From NCBI GenBank assembly GCA_946481315.1, contig CAMLMH010000005.1, positions 62,001 to 126,000 of the forward strand: a stretch of 64,000 nucleotides of DNA, written 5' to 3'. Both the position numbers and the translations under genes were made by a program. The DNA comes from an uncultured Bacteriovorax sp. Its GTDB lineage: Bacteria; Bdellovibrionota; Bacteriovoracia; Bacteriovoracales; Bacteriovoracaceae. The notes beneath the pieces were generated by a model that saw only the letters and a program-made list of their open reading frames with translations, was not told the DNA's origin and did no database searches. How positions within the stretch are numbered: position 1 is the stretch's first letter; each line of letters begins with the position of its first letter. Positions 19,641 to 28,130 of the stretch are shown in pieces.

Positions 19641-21122
19641 ATGTTTAATGCTGATCAAAAACGCGCTTTCATCGCAGTTGTATTGTCTGGTTTAGTCCTC
19701 TTTGGCTGGCAATATTTTTACGCTTCAAAATTCCAGGCAAAAAATCCTGAACAAAAAACAGTAGCACCAGCCGATCAAAAACCAGGTACTCCTGCAGTTC
19801 CTGCGACTCAACCACAACTGGCTGCTCCAACAGATACAGCGGCTGCGCAAGTTCCTGCGGCAACATCCCTTCAGTCTTACGAATTAAAGCGCGATAAATT
19901 CGCACTAAAAATCAACAATGACTTAACAGTTGTTGATATGGAAAATCCAACTTCGGTTTTCGATTTCAAAGCTCTTTCTGACTCTGCAGCACCTCTAAAA
20001 ATTCAGGTGGTGACTGAGTACGGTCCAACTGATCTTCTCTTTGAAACTGAAAATAGAGGGGATAGTCTTGTGGGAACCAATCAGAATTTTGGAGTTTCCT
20101 ATACTGCATTTATTAAAGAGAATGGACGAGTCCAGGTAAATTTGAAATCTGAAAAACCATATAAATATCGACTTGTTTTTCAGGCTAAAGAAAGAAAATT
20201 AGATAATGGACAAATTCGTCATTTTACTTACTTTACGAATGAGACGAACACTGTAGCAGTAGCTGACGACGATGAAGGCGACGGTTCTATGCAATGGGCA
20301 GGAATTGATTTTAATTATCATTTATTTGCAGCTATTTTTCCTAAGGCAACACCGGCTCGTTTCAAAATAACTGAAAAGGGTGAAATGTTTGTTGATATCC
20401 CTGATGCAACTAAAGAGTTCACAACCGACCTTCTTTTCACAAAGAAAAACTATGATGATCTGATTGCTTTAGGTGATAACCTTCACCAATCAGTAGATTT
20501 TGGTTTTTTTGCTATCATTGCCGTTCCCACTCTTAGAGTTCTGCAATGGATTTATAAATTCATTCCAAACTATGGTCTGGCCATTATTCTCGTTACTATT
20601 CTTATTCGTCTCATTACTTATCCTCTTCAGTACAAATCATTTAAAAGTATGAAGAAAATGCAGCTCATTCAGCCAGAACTGACAAAAATTAAAGAAAAGT
20701 ACAAAGAAGATCCGCAAAGAATGCAAAAAGAAACAATGGAGCTCTTCAAGAAAGCCGGAGCAAATCCGCTTTCTGGGTGTCTTCCTTTACTTCTGCAAAT
20801 GCCATTTTTCTTTGCCATTTATAAAGTTCTTTATTCGGCAGTCGAACTCGTTGGTGCTCCTTTTTACGGCTGGATTCATGATCTAAGTGTTCATGATCCA
20901 TACTACGTGCTACCTGTTCTGATGGGTCTATCAATGTTTGCTCAGCAAAAGCTCACACCTCAAACAACAATGGATCCGACTCAGCAAAAAGTTATGATGT
21001 TTATGCCGATTATTTTCGCATTCATTATGAAAGATTTACCAGCAGGTCTTGTTCTTTACATTCTCGTTTCAACCGTCGTAGGTATCTTGCAACAAATGCT
21101 CGTTTATAAGATGGCCGATTAA
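19641..21122 (+). CDS. yidC: Membrane protein insertase YidC
   Basis: Inserts and folds inner-membrane proteins, including F0 subunits such as AtpE. 493 residues: a first membrane helix at residues 7-26, an Ala/Pro/Gln-rich linker (about 33-75), a shortened periplasmic beta domain, and the conserved core of five helices from about residue 290. The core holds LIRLITYPLQYKS with the functional Arg, a cytoplasmic coiled hairpin, and GCLPLLLQMPFFFAIYKVL. GGAG lies ten bases before the ATG. It sits in the usual rnpA-yidD-yidC-mnmE order. Confidence 0.96.
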   Translation: MFNADQKRAFIAVVLSGLVLFGWQYFYASKFQAKNPEQKTVAPADQKPGTPAVPATQPQLAAPTDTAAAQVPAATSLQSYELKRDKFALKINNDLTVVDMENPTSVFDFKALSDSAAPLKIQVVTEYGPTDLLFETENRGDSLVGTNQNFGVSYTAFIKENGRVQVNLKSEKPYKYRLVFQAKERKLDNGQIRHFTYFTNETNTVAVADDDEGDGSMQWAGIDFNYHLFAAIFPKATPARFKITEKGEMFVDIPDATKEFTTDLLFTKKNYDDLIALGDNLHQSVDFGFFAIIAVPTLRVLQWIYKFIPNYGLAIILVTILIRLITYPLQYKSFKSMKKMQLIQPELTKIKEKYKEDPQRMQKETMELFKKAGANPLSGCLPLLLQMPFFFAIYKVLYSAVELVGAPFYGWIHDLSVHDPYYVLPVLMGLSMFAQQKLTPQTTMDPTQQKVMMFMPIIFAFIMKDLPAGLVLYILVSTVVGILQQMLVYKMAD

Positions 21123-21133
21123 TAAAATGACTT

Positions 21134-22639
21134 ATGAATTTTTACACTGATGACCAACCGATAATTGCATGTAGTACTGGCACTCAAGCCAATACTGCCA
21201 TTGCAGTTATCCGGTTATCAGGATTCAAAAAATTAGCAGATCTCCAGCCCTACTTTTCAAAAGATCTCTCCAAACTTTCAAAACGAACTGCAGCTCTTTC
21301 CAATATTCAGTTTGAAAATATTGTTTTTGACAACGGCTTACTTATTTATTTTCCTGAAGGCGAAAGTTATACAGGAGAGCATGTTCTCGAACTGAACGTT
21401 CATGGAAACCAACTCAATATTCAGCGTATTCTTAATTTATTCATCGAAAAAGCTAAGTTCAGGGCAGCTCACCCCGGTGAGTTTACTTATCGCGCACTGA
21501 AAAATAAAAAGCTATCGCTTTCCCAGGTGGAAGGACTAGACATGCTTTTAAATGCTAACTCCAGCCTGATGCTTTCTCAGGGACTGGACGTTCTGCAGGG
21601 AGATCTGCATGCACAATATCTGGCCCTTCATGACTCTTTTTTAAAATTAAAAGCCGCGGTTGAAATCAGTATCGATTTTTCGGAAGACGTTGGGGCAGAA
21701 GAAACTCAGAAATTAATGCAGGATTCTTTCGCTCGCTTTAAAAAAATCATAAGCAGCCTTAAAACCAGGACTGAAGGTAACATTTCTTCACTTTTAGCTC
21801 CGGAAATTGCATTGACCGGACAAACCAACGCCGGAAAAAGTTCACTTTTTAATTTGTTGCTTAAAGATGACCGTTCTATCGTCTCCAATATTGCCGGAAC
21901 AACCCGCGATTACGTATCCGAAATTTTGCACATTGATGGGACCAACTACAAACTAGTAGATACCGCCGGAATCCGTGAATCTAACGACGTCATTGAAAAT
22001 ATCGGAATTGATCGGGCCCTGACCATTTTAAAGCGATCATTCTTTAAAATTCTGGTCATCAATCCATTCGAAACAAATCCAGATTATCTGCAAAAGTTTA
22101 AAAATATCGACTTTGATCTTCTGCTTTTCTCACATAAAGATCAGCCCAATTTTCATCAAAAAGTAGGGGAGATTGATCACAGTTTCATTGGGAAAAAGCA
22201 TATTTTTAATGCCGATTTTGTGAGTGGTTCTATAGGACCAGATGATGGTAAAAGTGGTTCTATAGGACCAGCAAATGCAAAAAGTGGTTCTATAGGACCA
22301 GCAAATGGTAAAAGTGGTTCTATAGGACCAACAAATGCAAAAAGTGGTTCTATAGGACCAACTGCCCCTATAGAACCACTGATCCGCGAATTGATCGCCC
22401 AAAAGTATGCGGAAGCCACAGCCAACAACCCGATATTACTAGAGAGACACCGTCAGGTAATAAATAAAATTTACATTAAAACCGTTGACTTCGAACGAAT
22501 TTTCAATGACTTAGATGACGCGGCGATTATATCTTCTGAGGTCAATATCCTGGGCGTTTATCTTTCAGAGCTGATTGGAATCCTTACTCCAGATGATGTA
22601 CTTAATTCAATCTTTTCAAATTTTTGTATTGGGAAGTAG
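21134..22639 (+). CDS. mnmE: tRNA modification GTPase MnmE, with repeat-expanded G5 loop
   Basis: With MnmG it installs the cmnm5 group on wobble uridine of certain tRNAs. 501 residues, about 40-50 longer than usual. The N-terminal tetrahydrofolate domain is normal. The G domain shows G1 GQTNAGKSS (229-237), G2 GTTRDY (255-260), G3 DTAG (276-279) and a G4-like SHKD (333-336). At the G5 position (SGSIG for the usual SAxxG) the motif is repeated five times as SGSIGP plus a 4-residue linker, residues 364-409, then IEPLIREL resumes. The C-terminus FCIGK with the catalytic Cys is intact, and the frame is unbroken, so the protein is probably functional. Confidence 0.95.
   Translation: MNFYTDDQPIIACSTGTQANTAIAVIRLSGFKKLADLQPYFSKDLSKLSKRTAALSNIQFENIVFDNGLLIYFPEGESYTGEHVLELNVHGNQLNIQRILNLFIEKAKFRAAHPGEFTYRALKNKKLSLSQVEGLDMLLNANSSLMLSQGLDVLQGDLHAQYLALHDSFLKLKAAVEISIDFSEDVGAEETQKLMQDSFARFKKIISSLKTRTEGNISSLLAPEIALTGQTNAGKSSLFNLLLKDDRSIVSNIAGTTRDYVSEILHIDGTNYKLVDTAGIRESNDVIENIGIDRALTILKRSFFKILVINPFETNPDYLQKFKNIDFDLLLFSHKDQPNFHQKVGEIDHSFIGKKHIFNADFVSGSIGPDDGKSGSIGPANAKSGSIGPANGKSGSIGPTNAKSGSIGPTAPIEPLIRELIAQKYAEATANNPILLERHRQVINKIYIKTVDFERIFNDLDDAAIISSEVNILGVYLSELIGILTPDDVLNSIFSNFCIGK
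22223..22380 (+). repeat. In-frame 30-bp tandem repeats ending in an inverted copy, inside mnmE
   Basis: Four full 30-base units start at 22223, 22253, 22283 and 22313, and a fifth core starts at 22343. The core AGTGGTTCTATAGGACCA is constant and only the 12-base linker varies. The core is itself a near palindrome (TGGTTC-TATA-GGACCA, one G-T pair). After the fifth core comes CCTATAGAACCACT (22367-22380), an exact 14-base inverted copy of AGTGGTTCTATAGG at 22343-22356. Each unit encodes SGSIGP plus four residues. Confidence 0.95.
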
Positions 22640-22691
22640 CCAAAAGTTTCTATCGTGGTGTATTAATCGAGCCCAGACAAATTAACAAAAA

Positions 22692-22707
22692 AGTTCTACG
22701 TGGAACA
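22692..22707 (+). promoter_or_regulatory. parS: parS-like ParB-binding site 1
   Basis: AGTTCTACGTGGAACA, 14 of 16 matches to the palindromic consensus TGTTCCACGTGGAACA. It lies in the mnmE-mnmG gap just before the mnmG start, and shares 15 of 16 bases with the site at 25149. Confidence 0.8.
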
Positions 22708-22714
22708 ATTTAGT

Positions 22715-24568
22715 ATGAATAAATCTTTCGATATTTTAATTATCGGTGGCGGACATGCTGGCTCGGAAGCCGCATGGATTTCGTCACAATTTGGTCTTCA
22801 GGTGGCACTTGTCTCTGGACCGAATGCCAGTCTTGCCTCGACTCCTTGCAATCCAGCTATTGGTGGAGTGGGTAAGGGGCAAGTAGTCAGAGAGATCGAT
22901 GCGCTGGGTGGCTTGATGGGTATCGTTGCTGATAAAGCCGGAATACAGTTTCGCACACTCAATGAGTCTAAGGGATTTGCCGTTCAGTCGACTCGTGTTC
23001 AGGTAGACAAAGAGCTTTACACAAAATACGCGACAGAGCTTTTGGAATCAATCGACAATCTTACCATCGTTCGCAAGATGGTAAAGAAAGTCTCTCGAAA
23101 TGGTGACATGTTCTCTATTGAGTCGGATGACGGAAACGTTTTAATGGCCAAGAAAGTTGTAGTGACCACTGGAACTTTTCTCAATGGAAAGTTGCACACT
23201 GGAGAAGAGCAAACTGCTGGAGGCAGAGTGGAGTGTGTCCCTTCGGTTGGATTGGGTGATCTTTTTTCAGAGATAAAGACACTTCCCAATAGATTTAAGA
23301 CCGGAACTCCTCCTAGAATTGATAAAAACACTATCGATTACTCCCAAATGGAGCCGCAAGAGAGTGATTCTGGAACGAGAAACTTTCATTATCTGGGTGA
23401 ACCATTTTCTCGCACTTCAAAACAGGTTAATTGTTATCTCACTCGCACTAATTCAGAAACCTTGTCCATTATTCGGGCGAACAAAGAAAGGTCGCCTATA
23501 TTTAACGGACAGATCAAGGGCGTTGGGCCCAGATATTGTCCTTCCATTGAAGATAAAGCCTTTCGTTATACAGAAAAAGACGTTCATCACGTCTTTATTG
23601 AGCCCGAAGGCTTAGAAGTAGAGACCATATATCCCAATGGAGTTTCTACTTCTCTACCAAGAGATGTTCAAGAAAGCTTCATTCGCACTATTGCTGGTCT
23701 GGAGAATGCCAAAATACTCGTTCATGGATATGCAGTAGAGTATGATGTTGTGGACACCTCTGAACTCTCGCGCACGATGGAGTATAAAGACATCCCGGGA
23801 TTGTATTTTGCCGGTCAGGTTTGCGGTACTTCCGGTTATGAAGAGGCTGCGGGGCAGGGAATTATCGCCGGAATCAATGCTTCTTTATCCTTTTTGGGAA
23901 AAGAAAAGCTTATTTTAGACAGAAACGACTCCTATATTGGAGTTATGGTGGAAGATTTGGTCTCCAATAAACGGGATGAACCTTATCGTCTCTTTACCGC
24001 TCGTTCAGAAAACAGACTTTATGTACGCGAGGATAACACCATTTTGCGTATGAGTAAGTATAGAAGGGCGCTGGATTTAAGCAGTAGGCTGGATTTTTAC
24101 CAGGAAAGCTTCCTGGAAGAAGTAGAAATTCTGGAAAACTTGCTGGAAACCACTATGTTTTATGCCCAGGCCGATGATAAAGCCTATTTCCAGGAAAGAG
24201 GTTATGGCTCACTCGAGACAAACATTTCTCTGAAAGAATTATTACGAAGACCCGCCTTAAACCCAATTGAAGTCCTTAGGTCCGAAGCTCTACGAATGGG
24301 TGCACTTTTTAATGAAGACGTAATTCGTACGGTCGCTATCGGTGCCAAGTATGAAGGCTACATCGACCGAGCGACAGTGGAGTCCGAAAAAATTAACCGG
24401 CTTGGGAAGAAAAGAATCAATTGGGAAGCCCTAGCTGAATCAAAGAACATTTCCTTTGAGTGTAAACTGCGGATTAAGCAGATCAAGCCTGAAACATTCG
24501 GCCAATTGCAAAGAATGGAAGGAATCAGACCCGCTACCTTAGCCTACGTGGCCGGAAACTTAGTATGA
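22715..24568 (+). CDS. mnmG: tRNA uridine 5-carboxymethylaminomethyl modification enzyme MnmG
   Basis: FAD-dependent partner of MnmE. The ATG at 22715 gives MNKSFDILIIGGGHAGSEAA, matching the family start closely; a GTG at 22700 is in frame but falls inside the parS-like site. About 617 residues. The FAD Rossmann motif IIGGGHAGSEAA, the cysteine-bearing STPCNPAIGGVGKGQ, GTFLNGKLHTG, the TGTPPRI segment and GQVCGTSGYEEAAGQG are all present. It overlaps rsmG by four bases (ATGA). Confidence 0.97.
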   Translation: MNKSFDILIIGGGHAGSEAAWISSQFGLQVALVSGPNASLASTPCNPAIGGVGKGQVVREIDALGGLMGIVADKAGIQFRTLNESKGFAVQSTRVQVDKELYTKYATELLESIDNLTIVRKMVKKVSRNGDMFSIESDDGNVLMAKKVVVTTGTFLNGKLHTGEEQTAGGRVECVPSVGLGDLFSEIKTLPNRFKTGTPPRIDKNTIDYSQMEPQESDSGTRNFHYLGEPFSRTSKQVNCYLTRTNSETLSIIRANKERSPIFNGQIKGVGPRYCPSIEDKAFRYTEKDVHHVFIEPEGLEVETIYPNGVSTSLPRDVQESFIRTIAGLENAKILVHGYAVEYDVVDTSELSRTMEYKDIPGLYFAGQVCGTSGYEEAAGQGIIAGINASLSFLGKEKLILDRNDSYIGVMVEDLVSNKRDEPYRLFTARSENRLYVREDNTILRMSKYRRALDLSSRLDFYQESFLEEVEILENLLETTMFYAQADDKAYFQERGYGSLETNISLKELLRRPALNPIEVLRSEALRMGALFNEDVIRTVAIGAKYEGYIDRATVESEKINRLGKKRINWEALAESKNISFECKLRIKQIKPETFGQLQRMEGIRPATLAYVAGNLV

Positions 24569-25203
24569 ACTTAAATGAATTCAGTCAGCGCTACCTAGAT
24601 CTTCTAACCGGTGAGTTTGCCGGGATCAATTTAACCAGGATTGAGTCTCCCGAGGAATTCTTCCAAAAACAAATTCGGGATTCGATCCTTCCCCAGGAAG
24701 AAAGCGCAGTCTTCAGGAAATGCCTGGAAAAAACCAAAGTCATGGTGGACATCGGTTTCGGTGGCGGCTTTCCAGTTTTACCCTTGGCCTTTATGAATCC
24801 TGATAAGAAATTTTATGGAATGGATGCCCGTGCAAAGAAAGCCCAAACAGTTGCCAAGATAGCTGATCGGCTAGAATTAAAGAACGTCAAGCTTATGCAT
24901 CAGCGTTATGAAGAAGTTATTTTTAACCGTGATGCGGTCGTGACCTTTAAAGCGGTGGGTAAAGTATGTGACTTGCTGCCTTTATTTAAAACTAATAACA
25001 ATCTTTACGTCTTTTTCTATAAAGGACCCAATTTTTACGACCTGGAAGAAATTGAGCCCATGCTAGATGATTGGGAGGTCATTGAAGAGACATCTTATGA
25101 TGTTCCCGGAACAGAGGGCAGATTGCTGCTGGGGTTCAAGAATAAAAATGTTCTACGTGGAACAAAAACTCCAAAAAATATTCAATTTTCACAGTTACAA
25201 TAA
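24565..25203 (+). CDS. rsmG: 16S rRNA (guanine-527-N7)-methyltransferase RsmG
   Basis: SAM-dependent methyltransferase acting on G527 of 16S rRNA. 212 residues. Motif I is MVDIGFGGGFPVLPLA, followed by FYGMDARAKKAQTV (acidic ribose contact) and the VTFKAVGKV region. The last 20 or so residues after LLLGFKNKN look like a dispensable tail; the DNA for this tail contains the second parS-like site. It is translationally coupled to mnmG by ATGA overlap. Confidence 0.94.
   Translation: MNLNEFSQRYLDLLTGEFAGINLTRIESPEEFFQKQIRDSILPQEESAVFRKCLEKTKVMVDIGFGGGFPVLPLAFMNPDKKFYGMDARAKKAQTVAKIADRLELKNVKLMHQRYEEVIFNRDAVVTFKAVGKVCDLLPLFKTNNNLYVFFYKGPNFYDLEEIEPMLDDWEVIEETSYDVPGTEGRLLLGFKNKNVLRGTKTPKNIQFSQLQ
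25149..25164 (+). promoter_or_regulatory. parS: parS-like ParB-binding site 2, inside the rsmG 3' end
   Basis: TGTTCTACGTGGAACA, 15 of 16 matches to the palindromic consensus. It lies inside the rsmG reading frame, 93 bases before parA, where it could also serve ParB in autoregulating parAB. Confidence 0.85.
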
Positions 25204-25256
25204 GCATTTTTGTCGGTATAAAAGTATTCTAAATTCGAACAAGAAGGGGATTGTAA

Positions 25257-26153
25257 ATGGCTAAAATCATTGCAATGATGAACCAAAAAGGTGGCGTTGG
25301 TAAAACGACTTCATCAGTAAATTTGGCAGCGTGTCTGGCAGTAGCTGAGAAAAAAACTCTACTAATTGACCTGGATCCACAGGGCAACGGCTCACTTTCC
25401 ATTGGTCTTTCTAAAGAAACATTCGCCGGAAAAAATATTTATCATGCGCTGATTGGCCAGATTGATATTAAAGACGCGATTTACGAAAGTGAGCTTCCTT
25501 ATTTTCATATTTGTCCGTCTGATAACAATCTTTCAGGTGCGGAAATTGAACTCGTGAGTTTATTTGCTCGCGAATCAAAATTAAAACAAGCATTCAAATC
25601 CGTTGAAAAAGATTACGACTATATCATTATCGACTGTCCTCCATCACTTGGACTATTAACCGTGAACGCTCTCAATGCAGCTCACTCCTATATTGTTCCA
25701 ATGCAAACAGAATATTTAGCAATGGAAGGATTAGCTCAGCTCTTAAATACGGTTCGCTTAATTAGAACATCGTTAAATCCTAATCTGGAATTAGACGGAA
25801 TTTTATTAACGATGTTTGATTCGCGCTCTGGTCTGCATAAGCAAGTTGTGAATGAAATCAAAACTCACTTTGGTGATGTAGTTTTCAAAACCATTATTCC
25901 TCGTAATGTAAAACTAGCTGAATGTCCTTCATTCGGAAAACCAGTCATTCTTTACGATATCGAATCCAAGGGTAGTGAAGCTTATCTGGCCCTCGCCAAA
26001 GAATTAATTTTAAAAGAAAGATTTAAAGCTGCACCGGCTCCAGTGGCTGCACCAGTTGCTCAGGAAGAGAAGGAACCAGAAGACGCACTAATGAGTGCCA
26101 TTCCCGATTTAAGTAATATTTCATTTGATGAACCACCGGTATTTGAGCAGTAA
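25257..26153 (+). CDS. parA: Chromosome partitioning ATPase ParA
   Basis: Deviant Walker-A ATPase that moves ParB-parS complexes. 298 residues. KGGVGKTTSSVNLA (residues 11-24) carries the signature lysine pair; LLIDLDPQGNGS and YDYIIIDCPPSLGLLT follow. There is no N-terminal DNA-binding extension, as in chromosomal (Soj-type) members. A tail of about 40 residues rich in Ala, Pro and acidic residues follows the domain. AGGGGA precedes the ATG. It lies 14 bases before parB. Confidence 0.96.
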   Translation: MAKIIAMMNQKGGVGKTTSSVNLAACLAVAEKKTLLIDLDPQGNGSLSIGLSKETFAGKNIYHALIGQIDIKDAIYESELPYFHICPSDNNLSGAEIELVSLFARESKLKQAFKSVEKDYDYIIIDCPPSLGLLTVNALNAAHSYIVPMQTEYLAMEGLAQLLNTVRLIRTSLNPNLELDGILLTMFDSRSGLHKQVVNEIKTHFGDVVFKTIIPRNVKLAECPSFGKPVILYDIESKGSEAYLALAKELILKERFKAAPAPVAAPVAQEEKEPEDALMSAIPDLSNISFDEPPVFEQ

Positions 26154-26167
26154 GCGAGGATTAAGTT

Positions 26168-27106
26168 ATGGCTAAAAAAATTGCATTAGGAAAAGGTATT
26201 GCATCTCTTCTTCACGACGCTGCTCCGGCAACAGTTGTGAACCAAACATATAATGCTCACTTTAATTCAGAAGCAGCACCAGCAGTTCCAGCTGAGAGAG
26301 AAGTTGAAGTCAGAATAGAAAATACTCCCTTATTGGTGGATGTTGGTTCCATTAAAACCAATCCAAATCAACCACGAAAAATTTTCAAAGAAAAAGATCT
26401 CGAAGAACTTTCAGAATCAATCAAAGAAAATGGAATTATTCAGCCGCTGATTGTTGCTGAACTCGATGGCGGACAATTTGAACTTGTCGCAGGTGAGAGA
26501 CGTTTAAGAGCAGCTAAAAAAGCGGGCTTAGAACAAGTTCCAGTCGTGGTAAAAAGAGCAACTGACCGTGAGAAAATGATCATGTCGATCATTGAAAACG
26601 TTCAGCGTTCCGACCTCAACTGTGTGGAAGAAGCCCTGGCCTATTATCAACTGATGAATGAATACAAACTTACCCAGGAAGAAGTGGCGAAAAAACTTGG
26701 AAAGGAACGCTCAACTATTGCGAACTTTTTGCGTGTTTTAAATCTGCCTCGTCCGGTAATTGATCTTCTTCAAAAAGAAATGCTCTCTTTCGGCCACGCT
26801 AAAATCCTTGCCAGCGTAAAAGAGCGTGAAGACGCCGTAAGACTGGCCAACGAAGCTGTTGCCAAGACATGGTCGGTTCGTGAATTAGAACAGGCGATAA
26901 AGGCTAAAAAACCGCTTAAAGAGAAGGCACCAAGAACCAATCCTTTTTTTGATGAAAAGCTTGATCAGTTTAGAAAGTCTCTGGAGCAAAAAACCGGATT
27001 CCACTACAACATAACTTCCGGAAAAAATGGTTCAGGCCAGGTCATCCTAAAGTTCTCCAATGAGGCAGAATTTAACGATATTTATGAATTCCTGCTTTCG
27101 AAGTAA
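26168..27106 (+). CDS. parB: Chromosome partitioning protein ParB
   Basis: parS-binding CTPase clamp. 312 residues. The N-terminus AKKIALGKGIASLL contains the short Lys-rich peptide that stimulates ParA. The CTP-binding GERRLRA box lies at 109-115, ENVQRSDLN at 143-151, and the parS-reading helix-turn-helix at about 168-190 (LTQEEVAKKLGKERSTIANFL). A C-terminal dimerisation domain follows. It is co-transcribed with parA and ends at a strong hairpin terminator. Confidence 0.96.
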   Translation: MAKKIALGKGIASLLHDAAPATVVNQTYNAHFNSEAAPAVPAEREVEVRIENTPLLVDVGSIKTNPNQPRKIFKEKDLEELSESIKENGIIQPLIVAELDGGQFELVAGERRLRAAKKAGLEQVPVVVKRATDREKMIMSIIENVQRSDLNCVEEALAYYQLMNEYKLTQEEVAKKLGKERSTIANFLRVLNLPRPVIDLLQKEMLSFGHAKILASVKEREDAVRLANEAVAKTWSVRELEQAIKAKKPLKEKAPRTNPFFDEKLDQFRKSLEQKTGFHYNITSGKNGSGQVILKFSNEAEFNDIYEFLLSK

Positions 27107-27135
27107 ACTGTCAGTAATCAACATTTGTTGCTAAT

Positions 27136-27159
27136 AAAGTGGTCCCATAGGACCACTTT
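27136..27159 (+). terminator. Rho-independent terminator after parB
   Basis: A perfect 10-bp stem AAAGTGGTCC / GGACCACTTT with loop CATA, followed by TTG. The GTGGTCC-CATA-GGACCAC core closely resembles the palindrome repeated inside mnmE. A further GGACCAC (27168-27174) just before the bactofilin start can also pair with the left arm. Confidence 0.8.
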
Positions 27160-27182
27160 TTGTTTCAGGACCACAAAAAGTT

Positions 27183-27533
27183 ATGGAAAGACGTCGCGGT
27201 GAAGTTTCTGCCATTATTGAAGAAGGCTGTAAGTTTGAAGGGAACCTCTCTTTTAACGGGACAGCTCGGATTGCCGGGATAGTGAATGGCTCCGTTTTTT
27301 CAAATGACACGGTGGTTATATCAGAAGGTGCGGTTATCAATGCCGATATTAACGCCAACATTATCATCATTGCCGGTTCAGTTAAGGGCAATATCAAAGC
27401 GAGCTCTCGAGTAGAAATATTGAAACCTGCGCGCTTTGAAGGAATCATTACAACTCCCAGTTTGATTGTTGAGGAAGGCGTTATCTTCCACGGAACAACA
27501 AAAATGCGTGACAAGAAAAACACTCAAATCTGA
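27183..27533 (+). CDS. Bactofilin
   Basis: A 116-residue bactofilin (polymer-forming cytoskeletal protein) with the typical short right-handed beta-helix: SAIIEEGCKFEGNLSFNGTA, then repeating strands each ending in Gly/Asn turns (ISEGAVINADINANIIIIAG, SVKGNIKASSRVEI). N- and C-terminal tails are short and basic. It lies just after parAB; in Myxococcus, bactofilins form scaffolds that hold the ParABS machinery, so a segregation link here is plausible but inferred. The Shine-Dalgarno (AGGA) is rather far from the ATG. Confidence 0.92.
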   Translation: MERRRGEVSAIIEEGCKFEGNLSFNGTARIAGIVNGSVFSNDTVVISEGAVINADINANIIIIAGSVKGNIKASSRVEILKPARFEGIITTPSLIVEEGVIFHGTTKMRDKKNTQI

Positions 27534-27565
27534 GTGCGTTAAGACAATCATCATCTTAATTTACC

Positions 27566-27594
27566 TTGACGGAAATGGGCTTTGCCATTATCAA
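27566..27594 (+). promoter_or_regulatory. Candidate promoter of the atpF'-atpC operon
   Basis: TTGACG and TATCAA are separated by 17 bases, about 70 bases before the first gene. The -35 is good, the -10 moderate. Confidence 0.45.
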
Positions 27595-27663
27595 TTAGTG
27601 ACAAAAAAAAGTTCGTCATTTCACTACCAAAGCTAGTAGCGCTGAACCGGAGCTTTCGTCCCT

Positions 27664-28122
27664 ATGGATATGCTTAATAATTTCTTTCAATTGACTATTA
27701 TCAAGTCACTAAAAATCGATCAAACCGTCATTGTGCAATTCATTTTATTCGTTGTTTTTTTCAACGTTATTGCGCCAGTGCTTTTCAAGAGGCTACAGGC
27801 CATTCTTGATCTGCGTGACGAAAAAACAACTAAGCTTGAATCAAATGCTCATCACATTTTTAAACAAGCTGATGATCTGAGCGAACAGTACAATGGTAAG
27901 ATTGAAAAAACTCACCAGGAAGCTCAGACCATCGCAACCAAAAAGAAAAATGAAACTCTTGAAGCAGAAAAAGCAACTCTCGTTTCAGCTGAAGAGAAAT
28001 TGACAGCAGATTACGAAGAGAAAAAAGCAAAGCTGCTTAAAGAAATGGCAGAAAAAAGAAACAACATCATGTCGGAAGCAGACAAGCTTTCTGGCAACCT
28101 TGTCGAAAAATTAACTAAATAA
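27664..28122 (+). CDS. ATP synthase F0 subunit b' (AtpF-like)
   Basis: A 152-residue stator stalk protein: one N-terminal membrane helix (VIVQFILFVVFFNVIAPVLF) followed by a long, highly charged Lys/Glu/Ala helix to the end. It is the first of two b-type genes in tandem, the arrangement found where b and b' form a heterodimer. GGAG lies 9 bases before the ATG. It heads the operon b'-b-delta-alpha-gamma-beta-epsilon. Confidence 0.85.
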   Translation: MDMLNNFFQLTIIKSLKIDQTVIVQFILFVVFFNVIAPVLFKRLQAILDLRDEKTTKLESNAHHIFKQADDLSEQYNGKIEKTHQEAQTIATKKKNETLEAEKATLVSAEEKLTADYEEKKAKLLKEMAEKRNNIMSEADKLSGNLVEKLTK

Positions 28123-28130
28123 GGATTTAA

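Noticed and set aside
22223..22380. CRISPR-like direct repeats in mnmE
   Set aside because: The 30-base period has only 12 variable bases and the frame codes through; there are no unique spacers and no cas genes.
22130..22428. Minus-strand reading frames across the mnmE repeats coding for repeated SYRTT or PIEPL peptides
   Set aside because: They arise because the repeats are near-palindromic and a multiple of three long; no start signal, and they lie inside mnmE.
27487..27498. TTCCACGGAACA in the bactofilin gene as a third parS
   Set aside because: The central CGTG is incomplete (two bases missing), so ParB binding is unlikely.
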